42,961 bases of DNA from Acidimicrobiia bacterium (GTDB taxonomy: Bacteria; Actinomycetota; Acidimicrobiia; Spongiisociales; Spongiisociaceae): positions 1-42,961 of the forward strand of contig VXRE01000014.1 of NCBI GenBank assembly GCA_009838635.1, given 5' to 3'. Both the position numbers and the translations under genes were made by a program. The notes under the pieces are model-generated. The model saw only the letters and a program-made list of their open reading frames with translations, was not told the DNA's origin and searched no databases. How positions within the stretch are numbered: position 1 is the stretch's first letter; every line of letters begins with the position of its first letter. Positions 1 to 7,174 of this stretch are shown here, piece by piece.

Positions 1-95
1 CCCCCGCCCACATCCCGCACCTGCATTGGGAGTTCCACCCCGACCGCGGGGGGGCCATCAACCCGACCCCCTTGGCCCGGGAGCTGTGCGGTTGA
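1..95 (+). CDS. M23-type peptidase, C-terminal fragment (5' end outside window)
   Basis: Frame 3 is open from the window edge to a TGA at 93-95. The 30 visible residues contain an HLHWEF stretch followed by HPDRGGAINPTPL and a final Cys-Gly. This resembles the end of M23 (LytM/peptidoglycan DD-metallopeptidase) domains, where an HxH motif supplies a zinc ligand and the last strand ends in a 'G-x-x-x-NP' turn. If so, the protein is a cell-wall hydrolase or a secreted M23-like factor. Only the tail is visible, so the family call rests on one motif and the full length and any signal peptide are unknown. Confidence 0.5.
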   Translation, partial: PAHIPHLHWEFHPDRGGAINPTPLARELCG

Positions 96-133
96 CGGAC
101 CGGTCCTGTCGCCTGTGCGGATGGATAGCCGGG

Positions 134-592
134 TTGTCGGAGGTCCGCACCGGAATCCCGGTGGAGATCGAGGCGACGGTGGATCGGGTCTGGGCCGAGG
201 TGACCGACTTCGCCGCCCACACCGAATGGATGGAGGACGCCCACGCCATCCGCTTCGGGACCGACCAGCGGGAGGGACCCGGCACGGTGTTGCTGATCGA
301 CACCCGGGTCGGGCCGTTCCGCACCACCGACCGTTTCGAGATCACCGAGATCGAGCCCCTGCTCTCGGTGGCCGGCCGGCACACCGGCCTCTTCCGGGGC
401 GAGGGCCGCTTCGAACTCTCCTCGCCGAGCCCCAAACGGACCTCGCTGGTGTGGCGCGAGCGGATCCGGTTCCCGTGGCTGCTCGGAGGCCCGGCGGCGG
501 CCCTGGTGGGCCGGGTGGTGCTGAGGCGTGTCTGGACCAGGAACCTGGCCACCCTCAAGCGAAGGATCGAGACCGGCGCCGATCCCGGCTAG
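134..592 (+). CDS. SRPBCC (polyketide cyclase/dehydrase-like) family protein
   Basis: The product is about 152 residues if it begins at the TTG at 134; the frame stays open upstream to 26, but that part overlaps the preceding gene and reads as low-complexity Pro/Gly/Arg. From the TTG the sequence follows the START/SRPBCC pattern: an early strand 'GIPVEIEATVDRVWAEVTD', then 'HTEWM', a central set of strands and a C-terminal helix rich in Arg/Leu. Members of this fold bind hydrophobic ligands in a cavity, and most actinobacterial versions have no assigned substrate. A GTG at 86 is an alternative start. It converges with the lipoprotein gene that ends at 634. No specific function can be given. 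Confidence 0.7.
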   Translation: MSEVRTGIPVEIEATVDRVWAEVTDFAAHTEWMEDAHAIRFGTDQREGPGTVLLIDTRVGPFRTTDRFEITEIEPLLSVAGRHTGLFRGEGRFELSSPSPKRTSLVWRERIRFPWLLGGPAAALVGRVVLRRVWTRNLATLKRRIETGADPG

Positions 593-633
593 TGGCCGGC
601 GGTCAGTTGACCACTGTCTCAGCCAACCAACTA

Positions 634-1014
634 CTACCCCGCGGCGGGATGCTCGAAGCCGGCGCATCCGTGGGCCTCCACGGCGGCGAAGGTCTCGGTG
701 GCCAGCTCCAGCACGCGCACGAAAACCACCTCGGCGCCGTCTATCACCACGGTGGCGGTCCGGGCACTGTCCACATGCACGTAGGGGGATCGGTCGTCAT
801 AGGCGGACGCGAAGGCCACCATGGCGTCGTAAGGGGTCGGCTCCGCCTCGTAGGCCCGGTCGTGCTCGGTCTCCCACGACCATGCCGGAGTCCCGCAGTC
901 GATCCCACCGTCGTAGCCGTCGGGGTTCTCCTCCCCGCCGCAGGCCGGTACCACGAGGCCCGCCAGCACCGCCAGCGCCACCACCGGCCCCGCGGCCCGG
1001 AACGCCCGGTTCAC
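634..1014 (-). CDS. Putative small lipoprotein
   Basis: This 126-residue protein has a positively charged start, a hydrophobic run of about 17 residues (V-A-L-A-V-L-A-G-L-V-V) and then P-A-C-G-G, a plausible lipobox with Cys near residue 25. It is therefore probably exported and lipid-anchored. The mature part is acidic, has a second and third Cys that could form a disulfide, and shows no family I recognise. The GTG start at 1014 shares bases with the TGA stop of the enoyl-CoA hydratase (GTGA), so the two are probably translationally coupled in one minus-strand transcript. The role is unknown. Confidence 0.7.
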   Translation of the reverse strand: MNRAFRAAGPVVALAVLAGLVVPACGGEENPDGYDGGIDCGTPAWSWETEHDRAYEAEPTPYDAMVAFASAYDDRSPYVHVDSARTATVVIDGAEVVFVRVLELATETFAAVEAHGCAGFEHPAAG

Positions 1015-1784
1015 GTGCCCGTGAACCCCGCCGTTCGCTTCTCCAGGAAGGCCAGCACCCCTTCCCGGGCGTCATCGCTGGCGAAGGCCGTGTCGAAGGC
1101 CTCCGCCTCCACCGCGAGGGCCTCATCCATCGGGCGTCCCCACCCTTCGTTGATGGCCCGCTTCGCCATTCCCAGCGCCACGGACGGCCCGCCGGCCAGG
1201 GTGGCCGCATGCTCCAGCGCCGACTCCAGCAGGGCCTCCGACGGAAACACCTTGTCGGCCAGCCCGATGGCGAGCGCCTCCTCGGCGCTTACCTGGCGGC
1301 CCGAGTAGATGATCTCCCGGCCCCGGTTGAAGCCCACCAGGCGGGTGAGGCGCTGGGTTCCGCCCGCGCCCGGGATGATCCCGAGCAGTATCTCGGGCTG
1401 GCCGACCTTGGCGTCCTCGGCCAGGTAGCGGAAGTCGGCGCCCATCGCCAACTCCAGGCCTCCGCCCAGCGCGTAGCCGAACACGGCCGCGATGATCGGC
1501 TTGGTCATCAACTCCATGCGACGGATCACGGCCGCCAGCCGGTCCGCCTCCAGCGACCGGGCGTCCGCGCCTTCCTCGTGCGCCTGCTTGAACCTCTTGA
1601 TATCGGCACCGGCCGCGAAGTGGGGGCGACCGGTGATCACCACAGCCCGGACGCCCGGATCGGACGCCCGATCGAGCGCCTGGTCCAGGTCGCGGACGAC
1701 CTCGGCGGAGATCGCGTTGACCGGAGGGCGGGTCAGCTCTACAAGCCCTACCGCATCATGGGTGGTGTACGACGCGTATGCCAA
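1011..1784 (-). CDS. Enoyl-CoA hydratase/isomerase (crotonase) family protein
   Basis: The 257-residue length is typical for a crotonase. The oxyanion-hole segment [10 protein letters not shown] lies near residues 56-65. The two catalytic acids of enoyl-CoA hydratases are both present: Glu111 in GGGLELA and Glu131 in [17 protein letters not shown]. This favours true hydration of trans-2-enoyl-CoA in fatty-acid or amino-acid catabolism, although crotonases change substrate easily. The start is a TTG with GAGGAG about 6 bases upstream. The MeaB-like gene lies upstream on the same strand across a 110-base gap and the lipoprotein overlaps its stop. Confidence is high for the family and modest for the substrate. 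Confidence 0.9.
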   Translation of the reverse strand: MAYASYTTHDAVGLVELTRPPVNAISAEVVRDLDQALDRASDPGVRAVVITGRPHFAAGADIKRFKQAHEEGADARSLEADRLAAVIRRMELMTKPIIAAVFGYALGGGLELAMGADFRYLAEDAKVGQPEILLGIIPGAGGTQRLTRLVGFNRGREIIYSGRQVSAEEALAIGLADKVFPSEALLESALEHAATLAGGPSVALGMAKRAINEGWGRPMDEALAVEAEAFDTAFASDDAREGVLAFLEKRTAGFTGT

Positions 1785-1894
1785 GACTCTCCTCGCTGTG
1801 GGTTCCGACAGGTTATATGGGTGGGTCCGCTAGATCGGACAGGCTCGGCCCGACCGCCGCGGCGAGCCGGAGGATCCGGCGACCGGGCAGCCCT

Positions 1895-2680
1895 TCATCC
1901 CCTGAGGTGACGCCGATGATCCTTGACGGCTCGCCATAGCTCGCCCACCCCGACACCCTCGGTGGCCACCGTTTCCAGGACCGGAGGCTTCCAGGACCGC
2001 ACCGGACCCATGGCGAGCATCACCTCGAGGTCCCGCCGCGCCGACGCGCTGCCCACCAGGTCGGCCTTGTTGACCACGTACACGTCCCCGATCTCGAGCA
2101 CTCCGGCCTTGGCGGCCTGGACGCTGTCGCCCCACCCCGGCGTCACCACCACCACGGTGGTGTCCACATGGTGCATCACCTCGACCTCGGACTGGCCCAC
2201 GCCGATCGTCTCGATCAGCAGGAGGTCGAAGCCGGCGCCCTCCAGCACCGTGGCGATGCGGGGAACCGCCTCCGACAGGCCTCCCAGGTGGCCCCGTCCC
2301 GCCACCGACCGCACGTACACGCCGGGATCGTCGACGTGGTCCTGCAGGCGGATCCGGTCGCCCAGGAGCGCCCCTGATGTAAGGGGGCTGGAGGGGTCGA
2401 CGGCGATCACGGCCACCGTCCGCTCCTCCGTCCGGATGGTGGATATCAGGGCGGAGACAAGCGTGCTCTTGCCCACACCCGGTGCGCCGGTGATGCCGAT
2501 CCTCGAAGCCCCGCCGGCTAGCGCGGTGAATGCATCCAGCAGATCGCCCGCCGCCGCAGGGCCCTCCTCCGTCGCGGTAATGGCCTGAGCCAGGGCCCGC
2601 CGGTCGCCCTTACGAACCCGGTCCACCCATTCGCCCACCTCTGGAGGCTCAGCGGTTGTTCGGCTGACCCCGGTCGGCAT
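1895..2680 (-). CDS. meaB: MeaB/ArgK-type GTPase (methylmalonyl-CoA mutase chaperone family)
   Basis: This P-loop GTPase of the G3E/MeaB group has a Walker A motif GAPGVGKST at residues 65-73, the family signature AVDPSSPLTSGALLGDR at about 93-109, the switch segment 'IETIGVGQSEVEV' at about 156-168 and a guanine-recognition NKAD at 204-207. MeaB proteins protect and reload B12-dependent methylmalonyl-CoA mutase and related mutases. At 261 residues it is shorter than the usual 310-330: the frame stops soon after the G domain, so much of the C-terminal dimerisation arm appears to be missing. No mutase subunit is in the window. Nfu lies 40 bases upstream on the same strand. Confidence 0.85.
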   Translation of the reverse strand: MPTGVSRTTAEPPEVGEWVDRVRKGDRRALAQAITATEEGPAAAGDLLDAFTALAGGASRIGITGAPGVGKSTLVSALISTIRTEERTVAVIAVDPSSPLTSGALLGDRIRLQDHVDDPGVYVRSVAGRGHLGGLSEAVPRIATVLEGAGFDLLLIETIGVGQSEVEVMHHVDTTVVVVTPGWGDSVQAAKAGVLEIGDVYVVNKADLVGSASARRDLEVMLAMGPVRSWKPPVLETVATEGVGVGELWRAVKDHRRHLRG

Positions 2681-2720
2681 TGCTACACGCCCCGATACGG
2701 CACCGGAAGGCAGGCTCGGC

Positions 2721-3005
2721 TCAAGTGGCGTTGACGGCGGTGACGCCGGGGACCCGGTCCTTAAGGATCCGCTCGATACCCGCCGTAAGCGTCATCATCG
2801 ACATCGGACAGCCACTGCAAGCCCCGACCAGGTTCAGGTTCACGGTCCCGTCCTCGTCCACCCCCTCCAGGATCAGGTCGCCGCCGTCGTACTGGAGGGC
2901 CGGACGGATGTACTCCAGAGTGGAGTCGAGCAGGTCAGGGTCGACCTCGACCCGTTCTTCACGTACGGGCGGGCGGAGGGTTACCGCGGTCTCGGTAGCG
3001 CTCAT
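2721..3005 (-). CDS. Nfu/NifU C-terminal-domain Fe-S carrier protein
   Basis: The 94-residue product matches a stand-alone NifU C-terminal domain. It has the 'LEYIRPALQYDGGDLIL' helix-strand, then GACSGCPMS, whose CxxC (Cys63 and Cys66) is the ligand pair that bridges a 4Fe-4S cluster between two subunits, then 'MTLTAGIERILKDRVPGV'. Such proteins carry assembled clusters to apo-targets in the cytoplasm. No suf or isc gene is visible nearby. It is the first gene of a minus-strand run leading into meaB, the crotonase and the lipoprotein; a common transcript is likely but not shown. Confidence 0.92.
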   Translation of the reverse strand: MSATETAVTLRPPVREERVEVDPDLLDSTLEYIRPALQYDGGDLILEGVDEDGTVNLNLVGACSGCPMSMMTLTAGIERILKDRVPGVTAVNAT

Positions 3006-3196
3006 GGGTCGGATGCATCCTTGCGGAGGGTTGCGGGCTTGCGAACGAAGCGGGCTTGCGGAACGGAGTGGAACCGGCCCACCCGTCAGGATACCCCGCC
3101 GGGAGGGTACGGGGAAACGTCCTTTTCGGCCCGCAGGCTCGCAACGAATCGCCTGACCCGGTCAGCAGGCCGGCAGTCCCCGCATTCAGGCCGCCC

Positions 3197-3985
3197 TCAG
3201 CTGTCGAAGGAGGTCGCAGAGATCTGCAGTGAGAGCCAGTCGGTGTCCAGTTCCTCCTTGCGGACCCGCAGTTCGAGATAGAGAACCGCCAGCACCACGG
3301 CGATGAAGGGCTGGGTGAGGACCCAGACGATCTCCGATGCCAGCAACGAGCCGGACGATCCCAGCAGGAAGCCGAACACCTCCACCAGGATCACCACGAG
3401 GATCAGGTTGGCCACCACGACAAGCGCCGAGGTGGTGGCCAGGATGCCGAAGATGGCCATCCGGCGCCCGGCGGTGATCACCCAGGAGCGGGCGAAGGCG
3501 GTGAGCGGTCCGGCCCCTTCGATGATGACGGCGCTTAGCGTGGCGCTCCAGGCCACGACGAGGAACAACCCAGGGAACACGAACATGGCCGAACCGAGCG
3601 TGACCCCCGACCAGAACAGGACGGTCACCACGGCCAGGGACACCATCCGGCTGATGGCGGCGGCGGTGGTGTCGCGCCACGACGACTCGACCCCCGCATA
3701 GGTCTCGCCGACCGTCCGGATGACCGCCGCGAACAGGACGCTCGTGATCAGCAGGCGTATTACCAGCCAGGGTCCAAGCGCACCGACGAACGCCGAGAGT
3801 TCCTCGTTGGTCGGTAGGGCAGAAAGCGGAGGAGGATCGTCCGCCAGCAGGTAGTAGAGCACGGCGTAGGGAAGGTCGAGCACTGCGGCGGTGGCGATCA
3901 GCGTGCCGAAGCGGTGGCGGTAGGCGCCAAAGGACTCTCTTAGCACCCCGCCCGTGTCCAGAGGCCGGAGTTGGAACTCTGCCAT
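3197..3985 (-). CDS. Multi-pass membrane protein of unknown function
   Basis: I place the start at ATG 3985 (262 residues), because AGGGGC lies about 7 bases upstream and the in-frame extension to 4051 looks non-coding. The N-terminal segment 'LRPLDTGGVLRESFGAYRHRFGTLI' precedes roughly five to six hydrophobic spans (about residues 28-50, 70-95, 115-140, 145-165, 185-210 and 215-240). Short actinobacterial membrane proteins with a 'D-x-G-x-x-L-x-x-[ST]F-x-x-[YF]R-x-x-F' opening are common and related to the membrane domain found beside GDPD-type phosphodiesterases, but this copy has no enzymatic domain. Function unknown. Two 12-bp repeats lie upstream at 4060 and 4095. Confidence 0.72.
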   Translation of the reverse strand: MAEFQLRPLDTGGVLRESFGAYRHRFGTLIATAAVLDLPYAVLYYLLADDPPPLSALPTNEELSAFVGALGPWLVIRLLITSVLFAAVIRTVGETYAGVESSWRDTTAAAISRMVSLAVVTVLFWSGVTLGSAMFVFPGLFLVVAWSATLSAVIIEGAGPLTAFARSWVITAGRRMAIFGILATTSALVVVANLILVVILVEVFGFLLGSSGSLLASEIVWVLTQPFIAVVLAVLYLELRVRKEELDTDWLSLQISATSFDS

Positions 3986-4059
3986 TGCCCCTGATTCTAG
4001 GGAGTGAGCGCCCATGGCGATTCCCGGCGTCACGACCGCACCACCAACCACACCCTGAG

Positions 4060-4106
4060 CCTAAGGCTCACAGCGCGCTCTGGAACCCCCCGAACCTAAG
4101 GCTCAC
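4060..4106. repeat. Pair of 12-bp direct repeats, the first within a short palindrome
   Basis: CCTAAGGCTCAC occurs at 4060-4071 and again at 4095-4106, with start points 35 bases apart. The first copy lies in the perfect inverted repeat GAGCCT-A-AGGCTC at 4057-4069. Both are 75-121 bases upstream of the membrane-protein start at 3985 and beyond the stop of vapC. They could be paired operator sites for the membrane-protein gene; this is inference from position only. Confidence 0.45.
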
Positions 4107-4208
4107 CGCGGCCTGTGCTGGAATCCGATCAACCTACCAATCTGCGAGTTCGCAAGGATGCCGGGTCGGGACTTCTTCCCGAAGGAACTCTGACCGGGCA
4201 CAGGCCGC

Positions 4209-4592
4209 TTACGAAACCGGAACGACGTCGACCCGGCGGTTGCTGACGGCGACGAGTGCGGCGAGGTCACGGGGATCGGAAGTGATGATCCGATCACCGT
4301 GAGCGGCCATGGCTGCCAGTGCTGCGTCGATTGCGTCGCTCTCTCCGGAACGAGCGAGCAGTAGACCGGCACGGCGGCCCAACTCTTCGTCGAGGGGAAC
4401 GGTCTCGACAGCCTGTAGAGCTCGGGCGAGGCGAGTCTGGTGACCGGTTCCGCCGCGCCATACCTGGGCAATAACACCACCGTGGGTCATCGGCGGACTT
4501 CCCGACAGCAGGGCTGCTTTGAGGCGGCGCCACATCGCACGATCGCCACGCTCAAGCGCCATAAACGCCCCCGCGTCCAGGATGATGCTCAT
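4209..4592 (-). CDS. vapC: PIN-domain ribonuclease toxin (VapC family)
   Basis: This 127-residue PIN domain opens with 'IILDAGAFMAL' (Asp6) and carries Asp86 and Asp89 in 'ESDAIDAAL' and Asp106 in 'ITSDPRDL', the acidic cluster that binds the metal in VapC RNases. At the position where many VapCs have Glu in the second helix, this one has Gln43 (IAQVWRGG), a variant I recall in other actinobacterial members. VapC toxins cut tRNA or rRNA and are neutralised by the partner encoded just upstream. The ATG overlaps the antitoxin stop by four bases (ATGA), the usual coupling of such pairs. Confidence 0.87.
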   Translation of the reverse strand: MSIILDAGAFMALERGDRAMWRRLKAALLSGSPPMTHGGVIAQVWRGGTGHQTRLARALQAVETVPLDEELGRRAGLLLARSGESDAIDAALAAMAAHGDRIITSDPRDLAALVAVSNRRVDVVPVS

Positions 4593-4867
4593 CCGGCTTG
4601 GCGAACCGCCATCCGTGCTACCGCGGCGGCATCCCTATCCCGCTGCGCCTGTGCGGCCATCTCGTCCTCGGTGATAACTCCGTGGGTCGCCTCGTAGTCG
4701 CGGATCAACTCGGTAAGCACCGTCAGGCGCCGCTCCCTGACCCGCCGCTGTGCCATAGCACCCGCCACCCACTCACTCACCGATCGGGCCCGGCCGTCAC
4801 CCACAGCCGCATTGGCCTCTTCGAGTAGGTCCTCGTCCACCGTGACCGTGACACGTCGCTTACGCAT
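4589..4867 (-). CDS. vapB: Ribbon-helix-helix antitoxin (VapB family)
   Basis: The 92-residue product starts with 'RKRRVTVTVDEDLLEEANAAV', the strand and first helix of a ribbon-helix-helix DNA-binding domain, followed by 'SVSEWVAGAM' for the second helix. The C-terminal half is charged and helical ('LIRDYEATHGVITEDEMAAQAQ'), as expected for the segment that wraps the PIN toxin. It immediately precedes vapC and overlaps it. A TATGCT hexamer at 4874-4879 (minus strand) lies only 6 bases before the ATG, which suggests a leaderless transcript that VapBC could repress by binding nearby. Confidence 0.85.
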   Translation of the reverse strand: MRKRRVTVTVDEDLLEEANAAVGDGRARSVSEWVAGAMAQRRVRERRLTVLTELIRDYEATHGVITEDEMAAQAQRDRDAAAVARMAVRQAG

Positions 4868-5043
4868 ATAGTCAGCATACCAAAGTGATCAAGTTATACG
4901 CGCTCCTGGTTTCGAATCCTGGCTAACTCAAAGGCTTTTCGGACAGCCCCTACCGAAAGTCGGCAACCTTCTCCTCACGCCGTTGGAACCGCTGGAAGGA
5001 CGGAGAGCCGGTATCCTCCGGACCTGCCGTTCTAGGGAGTGAG

Positions 5044-5487
5044 TTGAGAGTCGCGATCGGCGCTGACCATGCCGGCTACCCGCTTAAGGAGCACCTTGCT
5101 TCGATCCTCGGGAGCGACCACGACGTGATCGATCTGGGCACCCACTCCACCGCCGCCGTCGACTACCCGGACGTGGCGATCGCGGTGGCCGAGACAGTGC
5201 AGCGCGGGGAAGCCGACCGCGGCATCATCGTTTGCGGGTCGGGGGTCGGCGCCGCCATCGCCGCCAACAAGGTCACCGGAGTACGGGCTGCGCTCGCCCA
5301 CGATCACTACTCAGCCCACCAGGGGGTCGAGCACGACGACGCCAACGTCCTGTGCCTGGGCGGCCGGGTGGTCGGATCGAACGTGGCGGAGGAGTTGGTC
5401 GAGGCTTTCCTGGGCGCCACCTTCTCGGGGGAGGAGCGCCACCGCCGCCGGTTGGCCAAGATCGCCCGGTTGGAGGAAGGCCGCTAG
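5044..5487 (+). CDS. rpiB: Ribose-5-phosphate isomerase B
   Basis: The 147-residue product has all RpiB landmarks: 'RVAIGADHAGYPLK' with Asp8-His9, the active-site Cys64 in 'IIVCGSGVGAAIAANK', His97 in 'VEHDDANVLCLGGRVVG', and an Arg-rich C-terminal helix. It interconverts ribose-5-phosphate and ribulose-5-phosphate in the pentose phosphate pathway. The start is a TTG at 5044, ten bases after the GGGAG of a TAGGGAG ribosome-binding site, and no better in-frame start exists. It stands alone on the plus strand, although 6-phosphogluconolactonase of the same pathway follows 900 bases downstream beyond an opposed hydrolase gene. Confidence 0.95.
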   Translation: MRVAIGADHAGYPLKEHLASILGSDHDVIDLGTHSTAAVDYPDVAIAVAETVQRGEADRGIIVCGSGVGAAIAANKVTGVRAALAHDHYSAHQGVEHDDANVLCLGGRVVGSNVAEELVEAFLGATFSGEERHRRRLAKIARLEEGR

Positions 5488-5492
5488 CTGAT

Positions 5493-5527
5493 TAGTTTCT
5501 AGTTATTAGTTGCTAGTTACTAGTTGG
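5493..5527. repeat. Tandem heptamer array TAGTTNN x5
   Basis: Directly after rpiB lie five contiguous 7-bp units, each TAGTT plus two variable bases (TC, AT, GC, AC, GG), at 5493-5527. The tract is AT-rich in an otherwise GC-rich region. Because 7 is not a multiple of 3, the TAG triplets fall in every plus-strand frame. Confidence 0.85.
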
Positions 5528-5546
5528 CTGCGATAGATTATCGCAG
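5528..5546. terminator. Perfect 8-bp hairpin in convergent intergenic space
   Basis: CTGCGATA and TATCGCAG form a perfect 8-bp stem around a GAT loop, 41 bases after the rpiB stop. No T-run follows on either strand, so it may be a U-poor terminator of the kind frequent in actinobacteria, or a processing site between the convergent rpiB and hydrolase transcripts. Confidence 0.5.
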
Positions 5547-5611
5547 AGTAGATCGTTCCAGCCCGTTGACTTCGAGTTACCCAACGCGCCCGGGCGAAGA
5601 CCCTCGCGCGA

Positions 5612-5633
5612 CCGCAGGTGGGGAAACCTGCGG
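5612..5633. terminator. Second 8-bp hairpin in the rpiB/hydrolase convergent gap
   Basis: CCGCAGGT and ACCTGCGG (5612-5619 and 5626-5633) pair perfectly around a GGGGAA loop. A smaller GCAG...CTGC hairpin follows. The position between two convergent stops fits transcription termination in either direction. No U-tract is present, so this is inference from structure and location. Confidence 0.45.
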
Positions 5634-5692
5634 CAGCCCGGACTGCTACCCAACCTAAGAAGCCAATTATCTAGCTCGGGGCTTGCCCTCCG

Positions 5693-6346
5693 TCACGCCA
5701 GGCCCTCGATCCACCGGGCGGTGCGTTCCGCCATTGCCTGCAGTACCTCCCGCTGGGTGGTGCCGGTCCGCTTCGGCACCCGGAAGCTGTGATCGGCATC
5801 CGGGATGATCTCCACAACCGACCGCTCCAGCCCCATCAGATGCTCCTCCACCAGATGGGGGAGGGCCAGCCTGTCCTTGCAACCGGTGAAGAACAGCATC
5901 GGAACCGGCACCCGGGGTAGGTGGTCGGCCCGCAGCCGGTCGGGTTTGCCCGCCGGATGCAACGGGTACGCGTACAGCACCAGACCGGCGCATGGCTGAC
6001 CCTCGACCGCCAGGTAGGAGGCCATGCGCCCGCCCATCGAGCGGCCCGCCATCACGAACCGATCGCACCGCTCCCCCAGCCAGGCCGCCGCGGCGCGGTG
6101 GCATCGCAGCAGCGTCTCCCGGCGGTCCGGGAACCGGCGTCCGGCTTCCATATAGGGATAGTCGAACGTCAGCACCGGATGACCGTGGCTGACCAGCTCT
6201 TCCGCGATGGTCGTGATCCCCGGATGGTCCTGCCCGGCCCCGGCGCCGTGGGCGAGCAGCACCGCGATGCGCTGCGATCCCTCGGGAACCCACCAGCGCC
6301 CGGTCACCGAGCCTTCGCCCACTTCGATGGTGACCTGCCGCGTCAA
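5693..6346 (-). CDS. Alpha/beta hydrolase, dienelactone-hydrolase/KANL3-Tex30-like
   Basis: The start is the TTG at 6346 (217 residues), because AGGAG lies 9 bases upstream and the longer frame runs into the divergent 6-phosphogluconolactonase gene. The fold is clear: 'IAVLLAHGAGAGQDHP' with the oxyanion turn, the nucleophile elbow GRSMGG (Ser103), an acid in 'TGCKDRLALP' (Asp158) and His186 in 'DADHSF'. This pattern matches the small cytoplasmic hydrolases related to KANL3/Tex30, whose substrates are unknown. It is divergent from pgl, with 45 bases between the two starts, so the two share a promoter region. Confidence 0.85.
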   Translation of the reverse strand: MTRQVTIEVGEGSVTGRWWVPEGSQRIAVLLAHGAGAGQDHPGITTIAEELVSHGHPVLTFDYPYMEAGRRFPDRRETLLRCHRAAAAWLGERCDRFVMAGRSMGGRMASYLAVEGQPCAGLVLYAYPLHPAGKPDRLRADHLPRVPVPMLFFTGCKDRLALPHLVEEHLMGLERSVVEIIPDADHSFRVPKRTGTTQREVLQAMAERTARWIEGLA

Positions 6347-6391
6347 CTCGGGATCTCCTGCGTGTCGCAACCCCCCGTTAGGGTTCCGGTC

Positions 6392-7174
6392 ATGGACGGA
6401 ACACAACAACAGATAACACAACATCGCGTGAGGATCGGACCGGCGGATGTGCGGGTGTTCGAGGACGGGGCCGCGCTTGCCGCCGGAGCAGCTGCCATGA
6501 TCGCCTCGCTCATCAGGCGGAAAGTTACCAAGGCCAGGGCGGCGGGTGGACAGCTGGTGTCGGTGGCCATGGCGGGCGGATCGACCCCGGTGGCCACCTA
6601 TCGCCGGCTGGCCACGATGGACATCCCATGGTCGGGTGTCTGCGCGTGGGTAGGGGACGAGCGCTACGTGCCGCCGGACCACGAAGACAGCAACGGCGCC
6701 ATGATCGGGCGGGTGCTGCTGGACGGCGCCGGGGCCCGGTTTCTCCGGGTGCCCTGGGCCGCGGACCGGTCCGCCCCGGAAGCCGCCGCCCTCTACGAGG
6801 CGGACCTGCTCGCCTCGATGGGAGGGGACGACCGCGGACCCCGCCCCGACCTGATCCTGGCCGGCATGGGAGGGGACGGCCATACCCTCTCCCTGTTCCC
6901 CGACAGCGATGCGCTGGACGTCACCGATCGGTGGTATGTCGCCACGGAGGTGGCCGCCGCGCAACCGTGGCGCCTCACCGCCACCTACCCCCTGGCGCAC
7001 CGGGCCTCCGCCGTCTACGTGCTGGTCTCCGGCGGGTCCAAGGCCGCCGTCCTGGCGGAAGTGCTCCAGCCCACCGGTGGCCACCCGCTTCCGGCCCGCC
7101 GTCTGATGGAGGGCGCGGCGCCGGTCTCCTGGCTGGTCGACCGGGACGCCGCAGCCGGACTGGACCTGCCGTGA
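6392..7174 (+). CDS. pgl: 6-phosphogluconolactonase
   Basis: Starting at ATG 6392 with TAGGG about 7 bases upstream, the 260-residue product has the NagB/RpiA-like motifs of 6-phosphogluconolactonase: 'VSVAMAGGSTPVATYRRL', 'CAWVGDERYVPPDHEDSN' and 'ILAGMGGDGHTLSLFPDS'. The enzyme hydrolyses 6-phosphogluconolactone in the oxidative pentose phosphate pathway. In many actinobacteria pgl sits with zwf and opcA, but here neither is present, and the next gene overlaps its stop (GTGA) and encodes a DNA glycosylase. The only pathway relative in the window is rpiB upstream. Confidence 0.92.
   Translation: MDGTQQQITQHRVRIGPADVRVFEDGAALAAGAAAMIASLIRRKVTKARAAGGQLVSVAMAGGSTPVATYRRLATMDIPWSGVCAWVGDERYVPPDHEDSNGAMIGRVLLDGAGARFLRVPWAADRSAPEAAALYEADLLASMGGDDRGPRPDLILAGMGGDGHTLSLFPDSDALDVTDRWYVATEVAAAQPWRLTATYPLAHRASAVYVLVSGGSKAAVLAEVLQPTGGHPLPARRLMEGAAPVSWLVDRDAAAGLDLP

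Noticed and set aside
4900-4940. tRNA-like T-arm (CCTGG-TTTCGAAT-CCTGG)
   Set aside because: The stem has a mismatch in the middle and no acceptor, D-arm or anticodon arm can be built around it.
5590-5660. Possible cobalamin-riboswitch-like pattern (GGGAAA...CGGACTGCTACCC)
   Set aside because: Key conserved segments are missing and the element lies between two convergent stops, not upstream of a gene.
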